A stretch of DNA of 64,000 nt from Neorhizobium alkalisoli (GCF_007829835.1 NZ_VIWP01000001.1:992001-1056000), one strand, 5' to 3'; shown: positions 45,880 through 56,321, counted from the first letter of the stretch. Translations and numbers: made by a program. The notes: a model not told the origin generated them from the letters alone.

Positions 45880-46686
45880 TCACAAGTTGAAGTTACTGCG
45901 GTTATAGCAGTGCACAAAACCCATTTTCGTCAGGTTGGCGTTCGAGATATTCGACTTTTCCGGCGAAGGGGCTTCGGTTTCGACCACGAAGGTCGACACG
46001 CCGTGGACCGCGCCTTCCTGTAGGCGCGCGTGAATGAGCGCTTTCTGCGCACCGCGGTTTCGAAAGCTTGGAACGGTCGTGCCACCGCCGAGCCAGGCAA
46101 AGGATCCCGACGCGAACATGGCTCCGGTTCCAGCCGGTATCTCTCCGTCCAGGGCGAAGAAACATAACCATCCGTCTCTTCCGACGATTGCGGACCATAA
46201 AGCCGCGAGGTTTTCCGGAAAGCCGAACCCGGCGCACATCATCGTGCCGAACAACTCGGCTTCATCAGGCCGAACTTTTCGCGTTTTGACATCTCCCGAT
46301 GGCGGCAGTGAGCCTGCAGACGCATCTCGCCTGAGCTTTGCCCATCCAGGACCATAGGCAGCCAATCCTTTGGACTGCATCCAAAATCTCAGCTCGTCGG
46401 ATGCTGCATCGACATTGACCTGCAGGAACCGGTTCCCTGCTTTGGAGCTCATCCAGGCATAGGCTTCATCGAGGTCTTCCGGCTTGCCGAGACCGAGGAT
46501 GCGGTTAAGGCCGATGGCAGGTGCGCGCGGAAGTGAGATCGCGCATCCGCCATGGATGGAAATGCATTCGAACTGCTCCTTACCCGGCAGCCTCCCGTGG
46601 GCGGCGTGATACAGATCCATGAAAGCCTTGGCTTCGATGGCGTCTTCATTCGTCGGGTGAGGGTAATGAGAAGAACGAGGATCCAA
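45880..46686 (-). CDS. GNAT-family N-acetyltransferase
   Basis: The 268-residue protein has a C-terminal GNAT fold with the acetyl-CoA loop VPSFRNRGAQKALIHARLQEGA and the closing SNANLTKMGFVHCYNRSNF strand. The N-terminal half (about 1-125) shows no further recognisable domain; it may be a degenerate first GNAT repeat. The start is TTG 46686, which has AAGGAG 8 bases upstream; the next in-frame start at 46707 has none. The substrate is unknown. It diverges from the STAND regulator gene. Confidence 0.83.
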   Translation of the reverse strand: MDPRSSHYPHPTNEDAIEAKAFMDLYHAAHGRLPGKEQFECISIHGGCAISLPRAPAIGLNRILGLGKPEDLDEAYAWMSSKAGNRFLQVNVDAASDELRFWMQSKGLAAYGPGWAKLRRDASAGSLPPSGDVKTRKVRPDEAELFGTMMCAGFGFPENLAALWSAIVGRDGWLCFFALDGEIPAGTGAMFASGSFAWLGGGTTVPSFRNRGAQKALIHARLQEGAVHGVSTFVVETEAPSPEKSNISNANLTKMGFVHCYNRSNFNL

Positions 46687-46893
46687 GAGAGCGCTCCTTA
46701 TCCACAAACCTGAGGTTGCCGGATAAGGAGGATCATTTGCTTAATAACGCGACAACCGCAGCGGCGATTTCCTGCACATGTTTCTCAAGTTCGAGATGCA
46801 TGGCACCGATACGTTTGCAACCGTCTTTCCAGACGTCTTGCAAATGGGCGAGTGCGGTGTAACGTCCGGCTTTTATGTATTTATGAGGGCAAA

Positions 46894-49626
46894 GTGCCAA
46901 ACGACGGCGATCTCCGTGCCTTGTCCAAGCAAAACACCTACCAGTTCGGCGATTTCCGTTTGTTGCCAGAGGCGCAGGCTCTCCTGCATAAAGGGCAACC
47001 TGTCGCGCTCGGCGGGCGCGGGTTCGATATTCTCACTCTGCTCGTGACGCGGGCTGGCGAGGTGGTCAGCAAGGCCGATCTGTTCGCCCATGTCTGGCCG
47101 GACTATATCGTCCATGACCATAATCTGAAGGTCAATGTCGGCAATCTTCGACGCTCGCTGGCCGAACTCGATCCAGCCACGGATTACATCGCGACGATCG
47201 CCGGCCGTGGTTACAAGTTCGTCGCTGCAGTGGACAGTGGTCGCCCAGCCGTGGCGCGACACACGCCTTCAATCCCGAGCCATTACGCCGCCCCGCCTCA
47301 CGTGCGAGAACTTCTTGGCCGCGACGACGCGATCCGGCAAATTTCTGAAAAGCTAGATCAACCGGGTTATGTCGCCATTGTCGGGCCAGGTGGTGCCGGA
47401 AAGACGTCGATTGCGGTCACAGTCGCCCGGCTTTGCTGCGGCGCCGGCGAGGCAGTCGTCTTTGCGGATCTCTCGACGGTCAGCGACCCTCGGTTCGTGG
47501 TGCCCGCGATCGCCTCTGCCTTTGGCATCTCGCTTGGACTGGACGATCCGATCGCAGGCGTGATCGACGTGCTTCGCAGCAGCAGGCTGTTTCTGATCAT
47601 CGACAATTGCGAGCATGTCATCTCGATGGCAGCGATGATCCTTGAGCGGATATCATCGGAAGTGCCTGCCGCGCGTATCCTCGCAACGAGCCGTGAGCCG
47701 CTGCGAACGCGGCACGAGCAAATCCATTTCCTCTCCGGGCTCGCTTATCCGGACGATGCGACGCCACTCTCGAAGAAAGACGTGCTGCAGTTTCCGGCGA
47801 TCCGGCTCTTCATCGCTAAATCGCAAGGGTCCGGTCTTGCCGAGCCCACGGACGACTATGTCCGGAGCGTCGTCTCGATCTGCAAGCGGCTGGAAGGGCT
47901 CGCGCTCGCGATCGAACTGGCTGCCGGCACCGCCAGTGTTCTTGCGCCCTCTGCACTCGACGATCTCTTCAAGGACGGTTTCGACTCGATGAGCCGGGGA
48001 GCAAGGGATGCGCCCTTGCGACACCAGACGCTGGAAGCCACGCTCGATTGGAGTTATCGGCTCCTTCCCGAGAGCGAGGCCGTGTTGCTCAGTCTGGTTT
48101 CGGTCTTTTCGGGCCGGTTCAGCGCCGACGATGTCGAGGCGATCTATTCCGCCGGCGCTCTTGAGCCCATGGCGGGACGCGATGCCCTGGCGCAGCTTGT
48201 CGCGAAATCTCTCGTCGCTGCGGACTATGACGGCGGGACCATGCACTACCGGTTGGCCGAGAGCACCGGCGCCTATGCCGCCCAGCGTCTCTTCGGGTCA
48301 CGTTACCGGGAGAAGGCGAGGCGGCAGTTTGCCATCCGCATAAGGGACAAGCTCCAGATTGCCGAACGGGAATGGTCCTCGCAGTCGTCCCGTGAATGGC
48401 TGCGAAAATATCGGCGGCAGATCGACGATATCAGGGCTGCGATTGGCTGGGCGTTCGATCCGGCCGGTGACGCGGCATTGGGTGTCGAACTGGTGGTCGC
48501 GGCACTGCCCCTTTGGCAAGAGCTTTCAGCCTTCCGGGAAATGCTGGCGGCGATCGACCTTGCGGGCGAGAACAGTGCCGCTCTTCAGGGGCTGGCGCCC
48601 CTGAGCCGGGCCAAGCTCTCCACCGCCAGAGCCTGGGCGATGACGCTGGCGCGCCACATGCACCCGCAAACCGATGACGCCTGGCGCGAAAGCATTTTTC
48701 ACGCGGGCGGATCGCATGATGCCGAATTTCAGATCCGTTCGGTGTGCGGACAAGCCGTTTTCCTGGCCTATTCCGGCCGGCCGCGCACCGCATTGCGCAG
48801 CATGAACGATTTTGCGGCCGCAAAGGGACTGGACTGGGCGATTGCGCCCGACGGCAAACGCCTGCTGGCGCATATCAAGATCTATGCAGGCGAGTTCAAT
48901 TCGGCATCGGCCCATCTGGAGGCGCTGATGAAGGATTGGGGCCATCTGGAAGAGGGGCATGGATTGTCCCGATTCCAGGTCGATCTGCCCGTCGGCATTC
49001 GTCTGTCTCAGGCATTTCTGCTCTGGTTAAAGGGTGATGCGGATCGTGCTTCCAGTCTGGTCGATCATGCCATCAATCGCGCGGCCGATCTCGACCACAT
49101 GATATCCCTCGGGAATGCGATTTCCCTGACGGGCCTTCCGATCGCTTTCGTCGAGGGTGACCTGGAAACCGCTTTGCGGCTCCAACAACAGCTGGCCGAA
49201 GTCGGGCGACGCGAAACTGTTGGCATCTACGAGGGTACGGCCAGGTTTTTCGCAGGCGCCATTCAGGCGGCCGACGGCGAGGGGGCCGGTTTCGCCGTGA
49301 TGCAGGACAGCATCGCCGGCTTGCTTCGTGGTGGCTGGCGCGCGCGCGTTCCATTCTATCGCAGCCTGCTGGCGGAGGCTTATATCGCTGCGGGCGATAT
49401 GCCGTCGGCGGAGCAATCTCTGCGGGCCGCTGTCGGCGAAATCGGGATCCGCGAGGAACGTTGGTGGCATCCGGATCTCTGGCGTGTTGCGGGTGTGATC
49501 GAGACCGGAAACGCGCAGCCTGAAAAGGCCGCGCGCTATTTCCAAAAATCCCTGCATTACGCCCGCGCGATGGGTGCGGGTGCAGCGATCCGGCGGACCC
49601 AGCTTGCCATGACTGAAATGGAGTAA
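46894..49626 (+). CDS. Winged-helix / STAND ATPase / TPR transcriptional regulator
   Basis: The 910-residue protein has an OmpR-type winged helix (about 15-112, ending TIAGRGYKFV), a STAND ATPase domain with P-loop GPGGAGKTS (164-172), LFLIIDNCEH and ILATSREPL, and an alpha-helical C-terminal half (about 500-910) that looks like TPR-type repeats. It is the same family as the partial gene at 1-1134. GTG 46894 is preferred because GAGG lies 5 bases upstream; an earlier in-frame GTG at 46852 lacks one. It converges on the hydrolase operon (49679-53046), its most likely target by position. Confidence 0.87.
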   Translation: MPNDGDLRALSKQNTYQFGDFRLLPEAQALLHKGQPVALGGRGFDILTLLVTRAGEVVSKADLFAHVWPDYIVHDHNLKVNVGNLRRSLAELDPATDYIATIAGRGYKFVAAVDSGRPAVARHTPSIPSHYAAPPHVRELLGRDDAIRQISEKLDQPGYVAIVGPGGAGKTSIAVTVARLCCGAGEAVVFADLSTVSDPRFVVPAIASAFGISLGLDDPIAGVIDVLRSSRLFLIIDNCEHVISMAAMILERISSEVPAARILATSREPLRTRHEQIHFLSGLAYPDDATPLSKKDVLQFPAIRLFIAKSQGSGLAEPTDDYVRSVVSICKRLEGLALAIELAAGTASVLAPSALDDLFKDGFDSMSRGARDAPLRHQTLEATLDWSYRLLPESEAVLLSLVSVFSGRFSADDVEAIYSAGALEPMAGRDALAQLVAKSLVAADYDGGTMHYRLAESTGAYAAQRLFGSRYREKARRQFAIRIRDKLQIAEREWSSQSSREWLRKYRRQIDDIRAAIGWAFDPAGDAALGVELVVAALPLWQELSAFREMLAAIDLAGENSAALQGLAPLSRAKLSTARAWAMTLARHMHPQTDDAWRESIFHAGGSHDAEFQIRSVCGQAVFLAYSGRPRTALRSMNDFAAAKGLDWAIAPDGKRLLAHIKIYAGEFNSASAHLEALMKDWGHLEEGHGLSRFQVDLPVGIRLSQAFLLWLKGDADRASSLVDHAINRAADLDHMISLGNAISLTGLPIAFVEGDLETALRLQQQLAEVGRRETVGIYEGTARFFAGAIQAADGEGAGFAVMQDSIAGLLRGGWRARVPFYRSLLAEAYIAAGDMPSAEQSLRAAVGEIGIREERWWHPDLWRVAGVIETGNAQPEKAARYFQKSLHYARAMGAGAAIRRTQLAMTEME

Positions 49627-49678
49627 AGCCGATCCTGCTTGCCTGCCGTGTTTCAGCTCGCAGGGCATTGGACGGATG

Positions 49679-50356
49679 CTAGCCCGCCTCGCGCGCAGCC
49701 TGCTGTGCACGCGCATAGCTCTCGGCGACCGCTGCGTAATTGGGCGCGACAAGACCATAGAGCATGCCGAGTTCTGCCGCCTCCGGCCGCGCCCAGGTGC
49801 GATGAAGCTCGGATAGCAATGCATTGGTCGAGGTCGGTTTGACGCCACCCTGCACGAAGCGGGCGAGTGAAATGCGCGAGGCCATGTCGCTTGGATCCCC
49901 CGAAGCATCGAGCACCGCATAGACGTCATAACCGGCAGCGCGGGCGTCAAGCGCCGGAAACATCACGCAGACGCTTGTCCAGACGCCGGCCATGATGAGC
50001 GTCATCCGGCCGGTCGAGCGCACCGTGCCGACAAAGTCGTCATTATCCCATGCATTCACCTCGCCCTTGCGCGGCACATAGACGGCATGCGGTGCGTGTT
50101 CGTGGATCTCGGGCATCAGCGGACCATTGGAGCCGGCGGGTTCCGAGGCGGTCGTGATGACGGGGATGTTGAGAAGTGTAGCAAGCTTTGCGATCGTCAC
50201 CACGTTCCGGCGGAGATCGGAAACCGAGATGTCCTTGACCGTCTGGAACAGGCCCGACTGATGATCGAGAAGCAGGATCAGGGCGTCGGATGGATCGATG
50301 AGGGTCATGCCACCACCGGTCGGAAGCACGCTCGACTTGGATTTGCTGCTATACAT
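49679..50356 (-). CDS. Isochorismatase-family cysteine hydrolase (YcaC-like)
   Basis: The 225-residue protein has the catalytic triad of the isochorismatase superfamily: Asp31 (LLLLDHQSGLF), Lys97 (YVPRKGEVNAW) and Cys130 (GVWTSVCVMFPALDA). It resembles YcaC-type hydrolases, whose physiological substrate is not settled. ATG 50356 is preceded by AAGGA 8 bases upstream. It is the last gene of the operon with three alpha/beta hydrolases, 14 bases after the preceding one. Confidence 0.9.
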   Translation of the reverse strand: MYSSKSKSSVLPTGGGMTLIDPSDALILLLDHQSGLFQTVKDISVSDLRRNVVTIAKLATLLNIPVITTASEPAGSNGPLMPEIHEHAPHAVYVPRKGEVNAWDNDDFVGTVRSTGRMTLIMAGVWTSVCVMFPALDARAAGYDVYAVLDASGDPSDMASRISLARFVQGGVKPTSTNALLSELHRTWARPEAAELGMLYGLVAPNYAAVAESYARAQQAAREAG

Positions 50357-50370
50357 GGTCGTTATCCTTC

Positions 50371-51255
50371 CTAGGGTTTCGGCTCGTCGGTCAGGTTGCG
50401 CGCGAGAAAATCGCGCATGATTGGGATCATCTCGTCCGCCTTGTCTTCGAGGGCAAAATGTCCGGTGTCGAAAAAATGAAGCTCGGCCTCGGGCAGATCG
50501 CGCAGAAAGGCGCGGGCGCCCTCGGGCAGGAAGACGGGATCATTTTCGCCCCACAGGATCAGGGCCGGCGGCCGATGTGCGCGAAAATAGACGTGAAAAG
50601 CCGGGTAAAGCGCAACATTGGTGCGATAGTCATAGATGATATCCAGCTGGATTTCCGCGCTGCCGGGGCGGTCGAGGAAAAGCTGGTCGTAGAGCCATGC
50701 TGCGGGATCGATCCGTGCCGGATCCTTCATGCCGGCGAGATATTGGAAGCGTGTCCCGTCAAGCGACAGAAAAGGCTGCAGCGCATCGCGGTTGGTGGGG
50801 CCATTATCGGCCCAGTAGGCGCGTGTCGGCGCCCAGAAATCGCCCATGCCATCCTCGTAGGCGTTGCCGTTCTGAATGATCAGGGCGGTCACGCGTTCGG
50901 GATGGGCCAGCGCCATCCGAAACCCGGTCGGCGCCCCGTAATCCATGACGTAGAGCGCGTAGCGTTCGACACCCAGCTGTTCGAGAAGGCCGAGGATGAT
51001 GTTCGCGAACGTGGCAAAACCATAGTCGAAGTCGCCGGAAGACGGCATTGCTGACAGGCCGAACCCAGGAAGGTCGGGTGCGATCACATGATAGCGGTCG
51101 GCGAGCGCCGGGATGAGGTTGCGATACATATGCGAGGAGCTCGGAAAGCCGTGAAGCAGCAGCACGACGGGTGCATCCCGCTCACCTGCCTCGCGATAAA
51201 ATATGTCTACGCCGGCAACGCTCGTTATTCGGTGATAGGTGACGGTCTGTGTCAT
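50371..51255 (-). CDS. Alpha/beta hydrolase with Asp nucleophile (epoxide hydrolase / dehalogenase-like), cytoplasmic
   Basis: The 294-residue protein has the HGFPSSSHMYRNLIPALADRYHVIAPDLPGFG entrance loop of epoxide hydrolases and haloalkane dehalogenases. At the nucleophile elbow it has Asp105 (YVMDYGAP) instead of serine, and the histidine lies in FDTGHFALED. Enzymes with this aspartate form an ester intermediate with epoxides or alkyl halides. There is no signal peptide. It is about 60 percent similar by eye to the exported protein at 52075-53046. ATG 51255 follows GAGGAGAC and overlaps the upstream stop (ATGA). Confidence 0.87.
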   Translation of the reverse strand: MTQTVTYHRITSVAGVDIFYREAGERDAPVVLLLHGFPSSSHMYRNLIPALADRYHVIAPDLPGFGLSAMPSSGDFDYGFATFANIILGLLEQLGVERYALYVMDYGAPTGFRMALAHPERVTALIIQNGNAYEDGMGDFWAPTRAYWADNGPTNRDALQPFLSLDGTRFQYLAGMKDPARIDPAAWLYDQLFLDRPGSAEIQLDIIYDYRTNVALYPAFHVYFRAHRPPALILWGENDPVFLPEGARAFLRDLPEAELHFFDTGHFALEDKADEMIPIMRDFLARNLTDEPKP

Positions 51256-52001
51256 TGTCCGTCTCCTCGTTCGGCGGAGGTTACGGTGGAGGCAGCTGCT
51301 GCAATGAACGCGGCCACCTCCTGCGGATGCGCCATCATCACGGCGTGGCTGCTGTCGATTTCGGTGATTTTCGCTCCTGCTCGCTGGGCCATCCGGCGCT
51401 GTGCTGTCGGAGGTATCATCCTGTCTGCGGAAGCGACGAGATAGAAGTTGGGTCTGGTCTGCCATGCTGCGCGGGTGAGCGGTGTGACGGCCGCCGTGAT
51501 GGCCCAAGGCTGCTGTGCCGCGGCCAGGAACCGTGTGGTGGCGGGGTCAACATCGGCTGCAAAAGCTTCCGGAAAACGGGCCGGATCGACAAGGAGATAA
51601 CCGTCCTGAGGAGGCAGCAGCGGTGCTTTGGTCTCGTCGGGACCTGCCGGAGCTTCGTTCAGTGTGGCAACGGACTCGCCAGCATCAGGCACAAAAGCTG
51701 CAATATAAGCCAGCGCCCGGACCCGCGGATGGTTGCCGGCTTCGGTGATGACGGCCCCGCCATAGCTGTGGCCAGCCAGGAGAACCGGATTTCTGGCCGC
51801 GGCGATCAGGCGCTCGACGGCTGCAATGTCTCCCTCGAGCGAGGCGGTCGAATGCTGGGCGACAAGCACTTCAAATCCGCGATCGACGAGTTCGCCATAG
51901 ACCTGTTGCCACCCGGAGCCATCGACGAAGGCACCGTGCACAAGGACGACCGAGAGGGATGGCGCGCCAGTTGCCGGGGCGCCCAAAATGGAATTGGTCA
52001 T
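51252..52001 (-). CDS. Alpha/beta hydrolase with Ser nucleophile (esterase-like)
   Basis: The 249-residue protein has the alpha/beta-hydrolase oxyanion motif VLVHGAFVDGSGW, nucleophile Ser79 in LAGHSYGG, and a C-terminal histidine in DSSHAVMMAHP. It resembles the EstC-like / hydroxynitrile-lyase-like group of short plant-type esterases found in many soil bacteria. It is the middle hydrolase of the operon. The ATG at 52001 follows GAAAGGAAAAG. Confidence 0.88.
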   Translation of the reverse strand: MTNSILGAPATGAPSLSVVLVHGAFVDGSGWQQVYGELVDRGFEVLVAQHSTASLEGDIAAVERLIAAARNPVLLAGHSYGGAVITEAGNHPRVRALAYIAAFVPDAGESVATLNEAPAGPDETKAPLLPPQDGYLLVDPARFPEAFAADVDPATTRFLAAAQQPWAITAAVTPLTRAAWQTRPNFYLVASADRMIPPTAQRRMAQRAGAKITEIDSSHAVMMAHPQEVAAFIAAAASTVTSAERGDGQ

Positions 52002-52043
52002 GTCTTTTCCTTTCGGGATGTTGGGGGCGGGCGGGATGTTGGG

Positions 52044-52067
52044 TGCGGGGCCGCAAGAGGCCCCGCA
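52044..52067. other. Intercistronic GC hairpin in the hydrolase operon
   Basis: TGCGGGGCC and GGCCCCGCA form a perfect 9-base stem with a 6-base loop, 8 bases after the stop of the exported hydrolase gene. No T-run follows, so it may tune the relative expression of the first and later genes rather than end transcription. Confidence 0.5.
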
Positions 52068-52074
52068 GAGCGCC

Positions 52075-53046
52075 TTATTTGCAGAGCTTGCGGTCGAGGA
52101 AATCGCGGATAAGGGGCGCCATTACGTCGAGCTTGTCTTCCAGCGCAAAATGGCCGCTGTCGAGAATGTGTATCTCGGCCTTGGGGAGATCACGAAGATA
52201 GGGATGCGCGCCGGCCTCGGGAAAAATCTTGTCATTCTTGCCCCAGACGATCAGCGTTGGCGGCTGGCGGTCGCGGAAGAAGGCCTGGAACTGCGGGTAG
52301 AGCGGCACGTTGCTGCCGTAATCGCCCAGCAGGTCCAGCTGGATATCCTTGTTGCCCGGCCGGTCCAGCAGAGCCTGGTCGACGACCCAGTTGTCGGGGC
52401 TGATCCGCGCAACATCGCCCATTCCGTCGGTATACTGGAATTTGGTGGTTTCGAGCGTCACGAGGCCGGCAAGTGCTTCCCGGCGCTGCGGCGTCTTTTC
52501 GGCCCAATAGGCCTTGATCGGATCCCAGAAGGCGGCGAGGCCTTCGGTATAGGCGTTGCCGTTCTGCACGATCAGGGTTTCGACCCGTTCCGGGTGCTTG
52601 ATCGCCAGCCGGTAACCGATCGGCGCGCCGTAATCCATGACATACATGCTGTAGCGGCTGGCTCCGACCTTTTCGGTCAGCTTGTCGACGATATTGGTCA
52701 GGTTCGCGAACGAGTAGTCGAACTTGGTGTGGTCGGGTGCGTCGCTCTGGCCATAACCCGGATAGTCGGGAGCGATGACGCGGTAGCGGTCCGCAAGCAG
52801 CGGAATGAGGTTGCGGAACATGTGCGATGAGGTCGGAAATCCGTGCAGCAGCAGGAGGACCGGCGCATCCTTGGGACCGGCTTCGCGATAGAAGATGTTC
52901 ACGCCGTCGATCACGGTGTTCTTGTAGTGAATGACCGGAACCGCCTTTGCGGCGATGACCGCTTTGGCCGGCACGCAACGGTTATCCGCCATGGCGGGAG
53001 CGACGGCTGCCATGAGTGCGATGGCGCTGATAATAAGCTTTTTCAT
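52075..53046 (-). CDS. Exported alpha/beta hydrolase with Asp nucleophile (epoxide hydrolase / dehalogenase-like)
   Basis: The 323-residue protein has a Sec signal peptide ([20 protein letters not shown], residues 1-20) and then the same fold as the cytoplasmic paralog at 50371, with [32 protein letters not shown] and nucleophile Asp138 (YVMDYGAP). The histidine is in [10 protein letters not shown]. It should act in the periplasm on an epoxide, halide or ester. It is the first gene of the operon and its promoter region lies in 53047-53292. Confidence 0.88.
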   Translation of the reverse strand: MKKLIISAIALMAAVAPAMADNRCVPAKAVIAAKAVPVIHYKNTVIDGVNIFYREAGPKDAPVLLLLHGFPTSSHMFRNLIPLLADRYRVIAPDYPGYGQSDAPDHTKFDYSFANLTNIVDKLTEKVGASRYSMYVMDYGAPIGYRLAIKHPERVETLIVQNGNAYTEGLAAFWDPIKAYWAEKTPQRREALAGLVTLETTKFQYTDGMGDVARISPDNWVVDQALLDRPGNKDIQLDLLGDYGSNVPLYPQFQAFFRDRQPPTLIVWGKNDKIFPEAGAHPYLRDLPKAEIHILDSGHFALEDKLDVMAPLIRDFLDRKLCK

Positions 53047-53148
53047 GATCCTTACCTCTCCAAAAATGGGTGCCGATCCACATCAGCACCTCTGGAGAAA
53101 GGACTAGCACCGGCCTTCTTCGGGGCCGGGATAAATAAGGGTAAAAAG

Positions 53149-53171
53149 TTGAACGCTCAGCTGTGGTTCAA
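53149..53171. promoter_or_regulatory. Dyad TTGAAC-N11-GTTCAA upstream of the hydrolase operon
   Basis: Perfect 6-base arms at 53149-53154 and 53166-53171, about 100 bases upstream of the first hydrolase start. It is a possible regulator site; the nearby STAND winged-helix protein is one candidate, although OmpR-type domains more often use direct repeats. Confidence 0.35.
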
Positions 53172-53234
53172 CGTGCGGTGACCTGCGTCAACGCTCGCCG
53201 GAAACGAAAGCCAATCCATCAATTTGGTGATCGT

Positions 53235-53264
53235 GGCCTGGATTTCGTTCAGGAAATCCAGGCC
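53235..53264 (-). terminator. Perfect inverted repeat after the GH42 gene
   Basis: GGCCTGGATTT (53235-53245) and AAATCCAGGCC (53254-53264) form an 11-base perfect stem with an 8-base loop, 28 bases past the galactoside operon stop codon. It lacks a T-run on either strand, so it may be a message-stabilising or Rho-linked 3' structure rather than a classical terminator. Confidence 0.5.
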
Positions 53265-53292
53265 TGTTGCCGCTGTTTTGGCGCGCGAGTTC

Positions 53293-55224
53293 TCACGCCT
53301 GCCAGACAGTAACCTCATACGGCCGAAGATTGCTCTCGCCGAGAACGATCCGCATCCCGGCTGGAACCTGCCAGTCGTCCTCGCCATAATTGAATGCGAA
53401 GACAAGGTTGCCGCGCCGGCGCAGGCGAACGTGATCCGGCACCTCGAATTTGGCCAGGCCCGCAGCGTCCAGCACCTGGGCCATTGTCGCAGTCAAAAGC
53501 GCTTCATCTGGCCAGCAGGCGAGATAATGGATCTTGCCGTTGCGGGTAAAGGCCGGCATGCCGTCGCCGAAGCGTGCGAGCACGTCGCCGCTTGCCTCGA
53601 TATCTTCACGCCAGCGGATCGCTGCTCCAGCGGCTTCCCCGGTCACCGACTGGGCAAGGCCTGGCCGGAGCGTTGAGACCTGCAGGACGCGGTGACCGGT
53701 GAGATCGGCAAGCGGACCGGGCGGCAGGTTGTCGGGAATGCTGAAATTGCGGGTGCGGGATCCGGTGCGGGGACCGATGAGAAGCACTCCGTCGAAGCGG
53801 CGCAGCTGCCTCTCCAGATCGACGGAGATCTCCGTGGCACAGGGGAGAACGACAAGCGCATAGCCGTCAAGCGAAGCGCCGGGGCGTACGAAATCAATGT
53901 CCATGCCGAGACGACGAAGGCTTTCGTACCAGCGGAACGTCAGTTCCTCGTAATGAAAATCCTTGCCTTGCGGCTGGATCTTCGTCGTCCAATAGCTCTG
54001 ATAATCGAAGACGATCGCAACCTTCGCTTTCTGAACCTCCGGCAGAGTTCCGACGATGGCGAATTCCTTTGCCACCTGTTCCGCTTCACGGCCTCCGGGA
54101 GAAAGCTCGTCCAGACCGGGAAGGTTCAGGCCGGCATGCATCTGCTCCTGCGCGAACGGCGCCTGCCGCCAGCGGAAATAACTGACGACTTCCGCGCCAT
54201 GCGCCAGCGCCTCCCATGTCCACAGCCGCACCATGCCGGGTTTCGGGATCGGGTTCCAGGGCGCCCAGTTCACCGGGCCTGGCTGCTGTTCCATCACCCA
54301 GAACCGGCCGCGCCCAACGGCGCGGTAAAGATCGTGGTGGAACGGCGCGATATCCGGATGCGAGGTTTCGGCCCAGCGATTGCGCTCCGCTTCCGAGAAC
54401 GGAAACTTTTCGACGAAACCGATCGGATAGCTGTCCCAGGAGGCAAGGTCGAGATTGTCGGCCACCTGGAAATGGTCGAAATCGAGCACGAAGCCCATGA
54501 AATTATGGGTAATCCAGCGATCCGGCGAATGTTTTCGGATGATCTCGCATTGCATCTTGTCGTAGGCGGCGATCTGGTCGGAGTGAAAACGCCAGAAATC
54601 CAGCCGTGTCGCCGGATTGCTCTCGGTGACGGTCAGGTTCGGCAGCGCGACCTCGTCAAAACTGCCGACTTCCATCGACCAGAAGACCGAACCCCAGGCC
54701 TCGTTGAGCTGGTCGGCAGACTGGTAGCGCAGCCGCAGCCAGCGGCGGAACGCCTTCAGGTCTTCCGGCCCCCAGGACAGGGTCGTGTCATGGCAGCCAT
54801 ATTCGTTATCGGTCTGCCAGCCGACGAGGCCGGGATGTTCGCCATAACGTTCCGCGACCGCCTCGACGATGCGGGCGCTCTCGCGCCACCAGGTTTCGGA
54901 AGAGAACGTGTAATGACGGCGGGAGCCGAAGCCGCGCGGCCGGCCCTGTTCGTCATAGGGCAGGATATCGGGATATTCGTCGATCAGCCACTTTGGCGGC
55001 GTCGCCGTCGGCGTGCCGAGGACGATTTTCAGGCCGGCCTTGGTCAGGACATCCATTGCCCGGTCGAGCCAGGCAAAATCGTAATTGCCGCGGCTCGGCT
55101 CCAGTCGTGACCAGGCGAATTCGCCGATGCGCACGAAGGAAATGCCGAGCTCGCGCATGCGTCGCGCATCGGTTTCCCAGCGGTCTTCGTTCCAGTGTTC
55201 CGGATAGTAGCAGACGCCAAGCAT
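53293..55224 (-). CDS. Beta-galactosidase, glycoside hydrolase family 42
   Basis: The 643-residue protein starts with the GH42 pattern ([27 protein letters not shown]). Its catalytic pair are acid/base Glu141 in [12 protein letters not shown] and nucleophile Glu312 in [11 protein letters not shown], the same numbers as in the Thermus GH42 enzyme. There is no signal peptide, so it cleaves imported beta-galactosides such as lactose in the cytoplasm. Its ATG overlaps the ATPase stop by one base (TAATG). It is the last gene of the operon. Confidence 0.94.
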   Translation of the reverse strand: MLGVCYYPEHWNEDRWETDARRMRELGISFVRIGEFAWSRLEPSRGNYDFAWLDRAMDVLTKAGLKIVLGTPTATPPKWLIDEYPDILPYDEQGRPRGFGSRRHYTFSSETWWRESARIVEAVAERYGEHPGLVGWQTDNEYGCHDTTLSWGPEDLKAFRRWLRLRYQSADQLNEAWGSVFWSMEVGSFDEVALPNLTVTESNPATRLDFWRFHSDQIAAYDKMQCEIIRKHSPDRWITHNFMGFVLDFDHFQVADNLDLASWDSYPIGFVEKFPFSEAERNRWAETSHPDIAPFHHDLYRAVGRGRFWVMEQQPGPVNWAPWNPIPKPGMVRLWTWEALAHGAEVVSYFRWRQAPFAQEQMHAGLNLPGLDELSPGGREAEQVAKEFAIVGTLPEVQKAKVAIVFDYQSYWTTKIQPQGKDFHYEELTFRWYESLRRLGMDIDFVRPGASLDGYALVVLPCATEISVDLERQLRRFDGVLLIGPRTGSRTRNFSIPDNLPPGPLADLTGHRVLQVSTLRPGLAQSVTGEAAGAAIRWREDIEASGDVLARFGDGMPAFTRNGKIHYLACWPDEALLTATMAQVLDAAGLAKFEVPDHVRLRRRGNLVFAFNYGEDDWQVPAGMRIVLGESNLRPYEVTVWQA

Positions 55225-56321
55225 TATAGCGTGAGATCCCCATTGATGACGGCAAGGCCGTCCGTGTCGAACAGATGGCAGGCCTTGGCCGGAATGCCGA
55301 TGCGGATAGGATCGCCGGCGCGCTGGCTCGCAAGGCCATCGGCCTTCACGGCGATTTCGGCGCCATCGGCGAGCGAAACGAAAAACAGGGTTTCCGAGCC
55401 GAGATGTTCGGCAAGCCGCACGTGGCCTTCCAGAACCACGTCACCATTGCCGGTCGCATCCAGATGTTCAGGACGAATGCCGAGTGTCATCGTTCCTGCT
55501 TTGACGGAGGCGCCATGCGTATCGAGGGCAACGGACGCGCCGCCGGGCAGGCCGACATTGATGCGGCCGCTTTCTGCCGTCGTTACGGGAACGGCCAAAA
55601 AATTCATCTTCGGCGAACCGATGAAACCGGCGACGAACAGGTTTTTCGGCCTGTTATACAGTTCGAGCGGCGCTCCGACCTGTTCGATGCGACCTGCCGA
55701 AAGCACGACGATCTTATCGGCCATGGTCATCGCCTCGACCTGATCATGGGTGACGTAGATCATCGTCGCCTTCAGATCCTGGTGCAGTTTCGAAAGCTCC
55801 GAGCGCATCTGCACACGCAGCGCCGCATCCAGATTGGACAGCGGCTCGTCGAACAGGAAGACGTCCGGATTGCGGACGATGGCGCGGCCGATGGCAACGC
55901 GTTGGCGCTGGCCGCCCGACAATTGCCCCGGCTTGCGCTGAAGCAGCGGTTCCAGCTGCAGCATCTTTGCCGCATGGGCCGTACGCTCGGCGATCAGTGC
56001 TTTCGGATGGCCGGTCATCTTCAGGCCGAAACCGATATTCTCCGCCACCGTCATATGCGGGTAGAGCGCATAGGACTGGAAGACCATGGCGACACCGCGT
56101 TCGGACGGGCCGACATCGGTCATCTCCTTGCCGCCGATCGACAGCCTGCCTTCGGAAATTCCTTCCAGGCCGGCAATCATCCGCAGAAGCGTGGACTTGC
56201 CGCAGCCGGATGGGCCGACAAAAACACAGAACTCACCATCGGCAATATCGAGATCGACGCCCTTGATGACATTGACGGCGCCAAAGCTCTTCTTGACGGC
56301 GCGCAGGCTGACGTCGCTCAT
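55224..56321 (-). CDS. Carbohydrate ABC transporter ATPase, MalK/UgpC/LacK type
   Basis: The 365-residue protein has Walker [10 protein letters not shown], signature [27 protein letters not shown] and the C-terminal TOBE/OB region (about 235-365) of CUT1 ATPases, which stabilises the dimer and can bind regulators. ATG 56321 follows GGGAGAC and overlaps the GH36 stop (ATGA). It energises the importer encoded upstream. Confidence 0.95.
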   Translation of the reverse strand: MSDVSLRAVKKSFGAVNVIKGVDLDIADGEFCVFVGPSGCGKSTLLRMIAGLEGISEGRLSIGGKEMTDVGPSERGVAMVFQSYALYPHMTVAENIGFGLKMTGHPKALIAERTAHAAKMLQLEPLLQRKPGQLSGGQRQRVAIGRAIVRNPDVFLFDEPLSNLDAALRVQMRSELSKLHQDLKATMIYVTHDQVEAMTMADKIVVLSAGRIEQVGAPLELYNRPKNLFVAGFIGSPKMNFLAVPVTTAESGRINVGLPGGASVALDTHGASVKAGTMTLGIRPEHLDATGNGDVVLEGHVRLAEHLGSETLFFVSLADGAEIAVKADGLASQRAGDPIRIGIPAKACHLFDTDGLAVINGDLTL

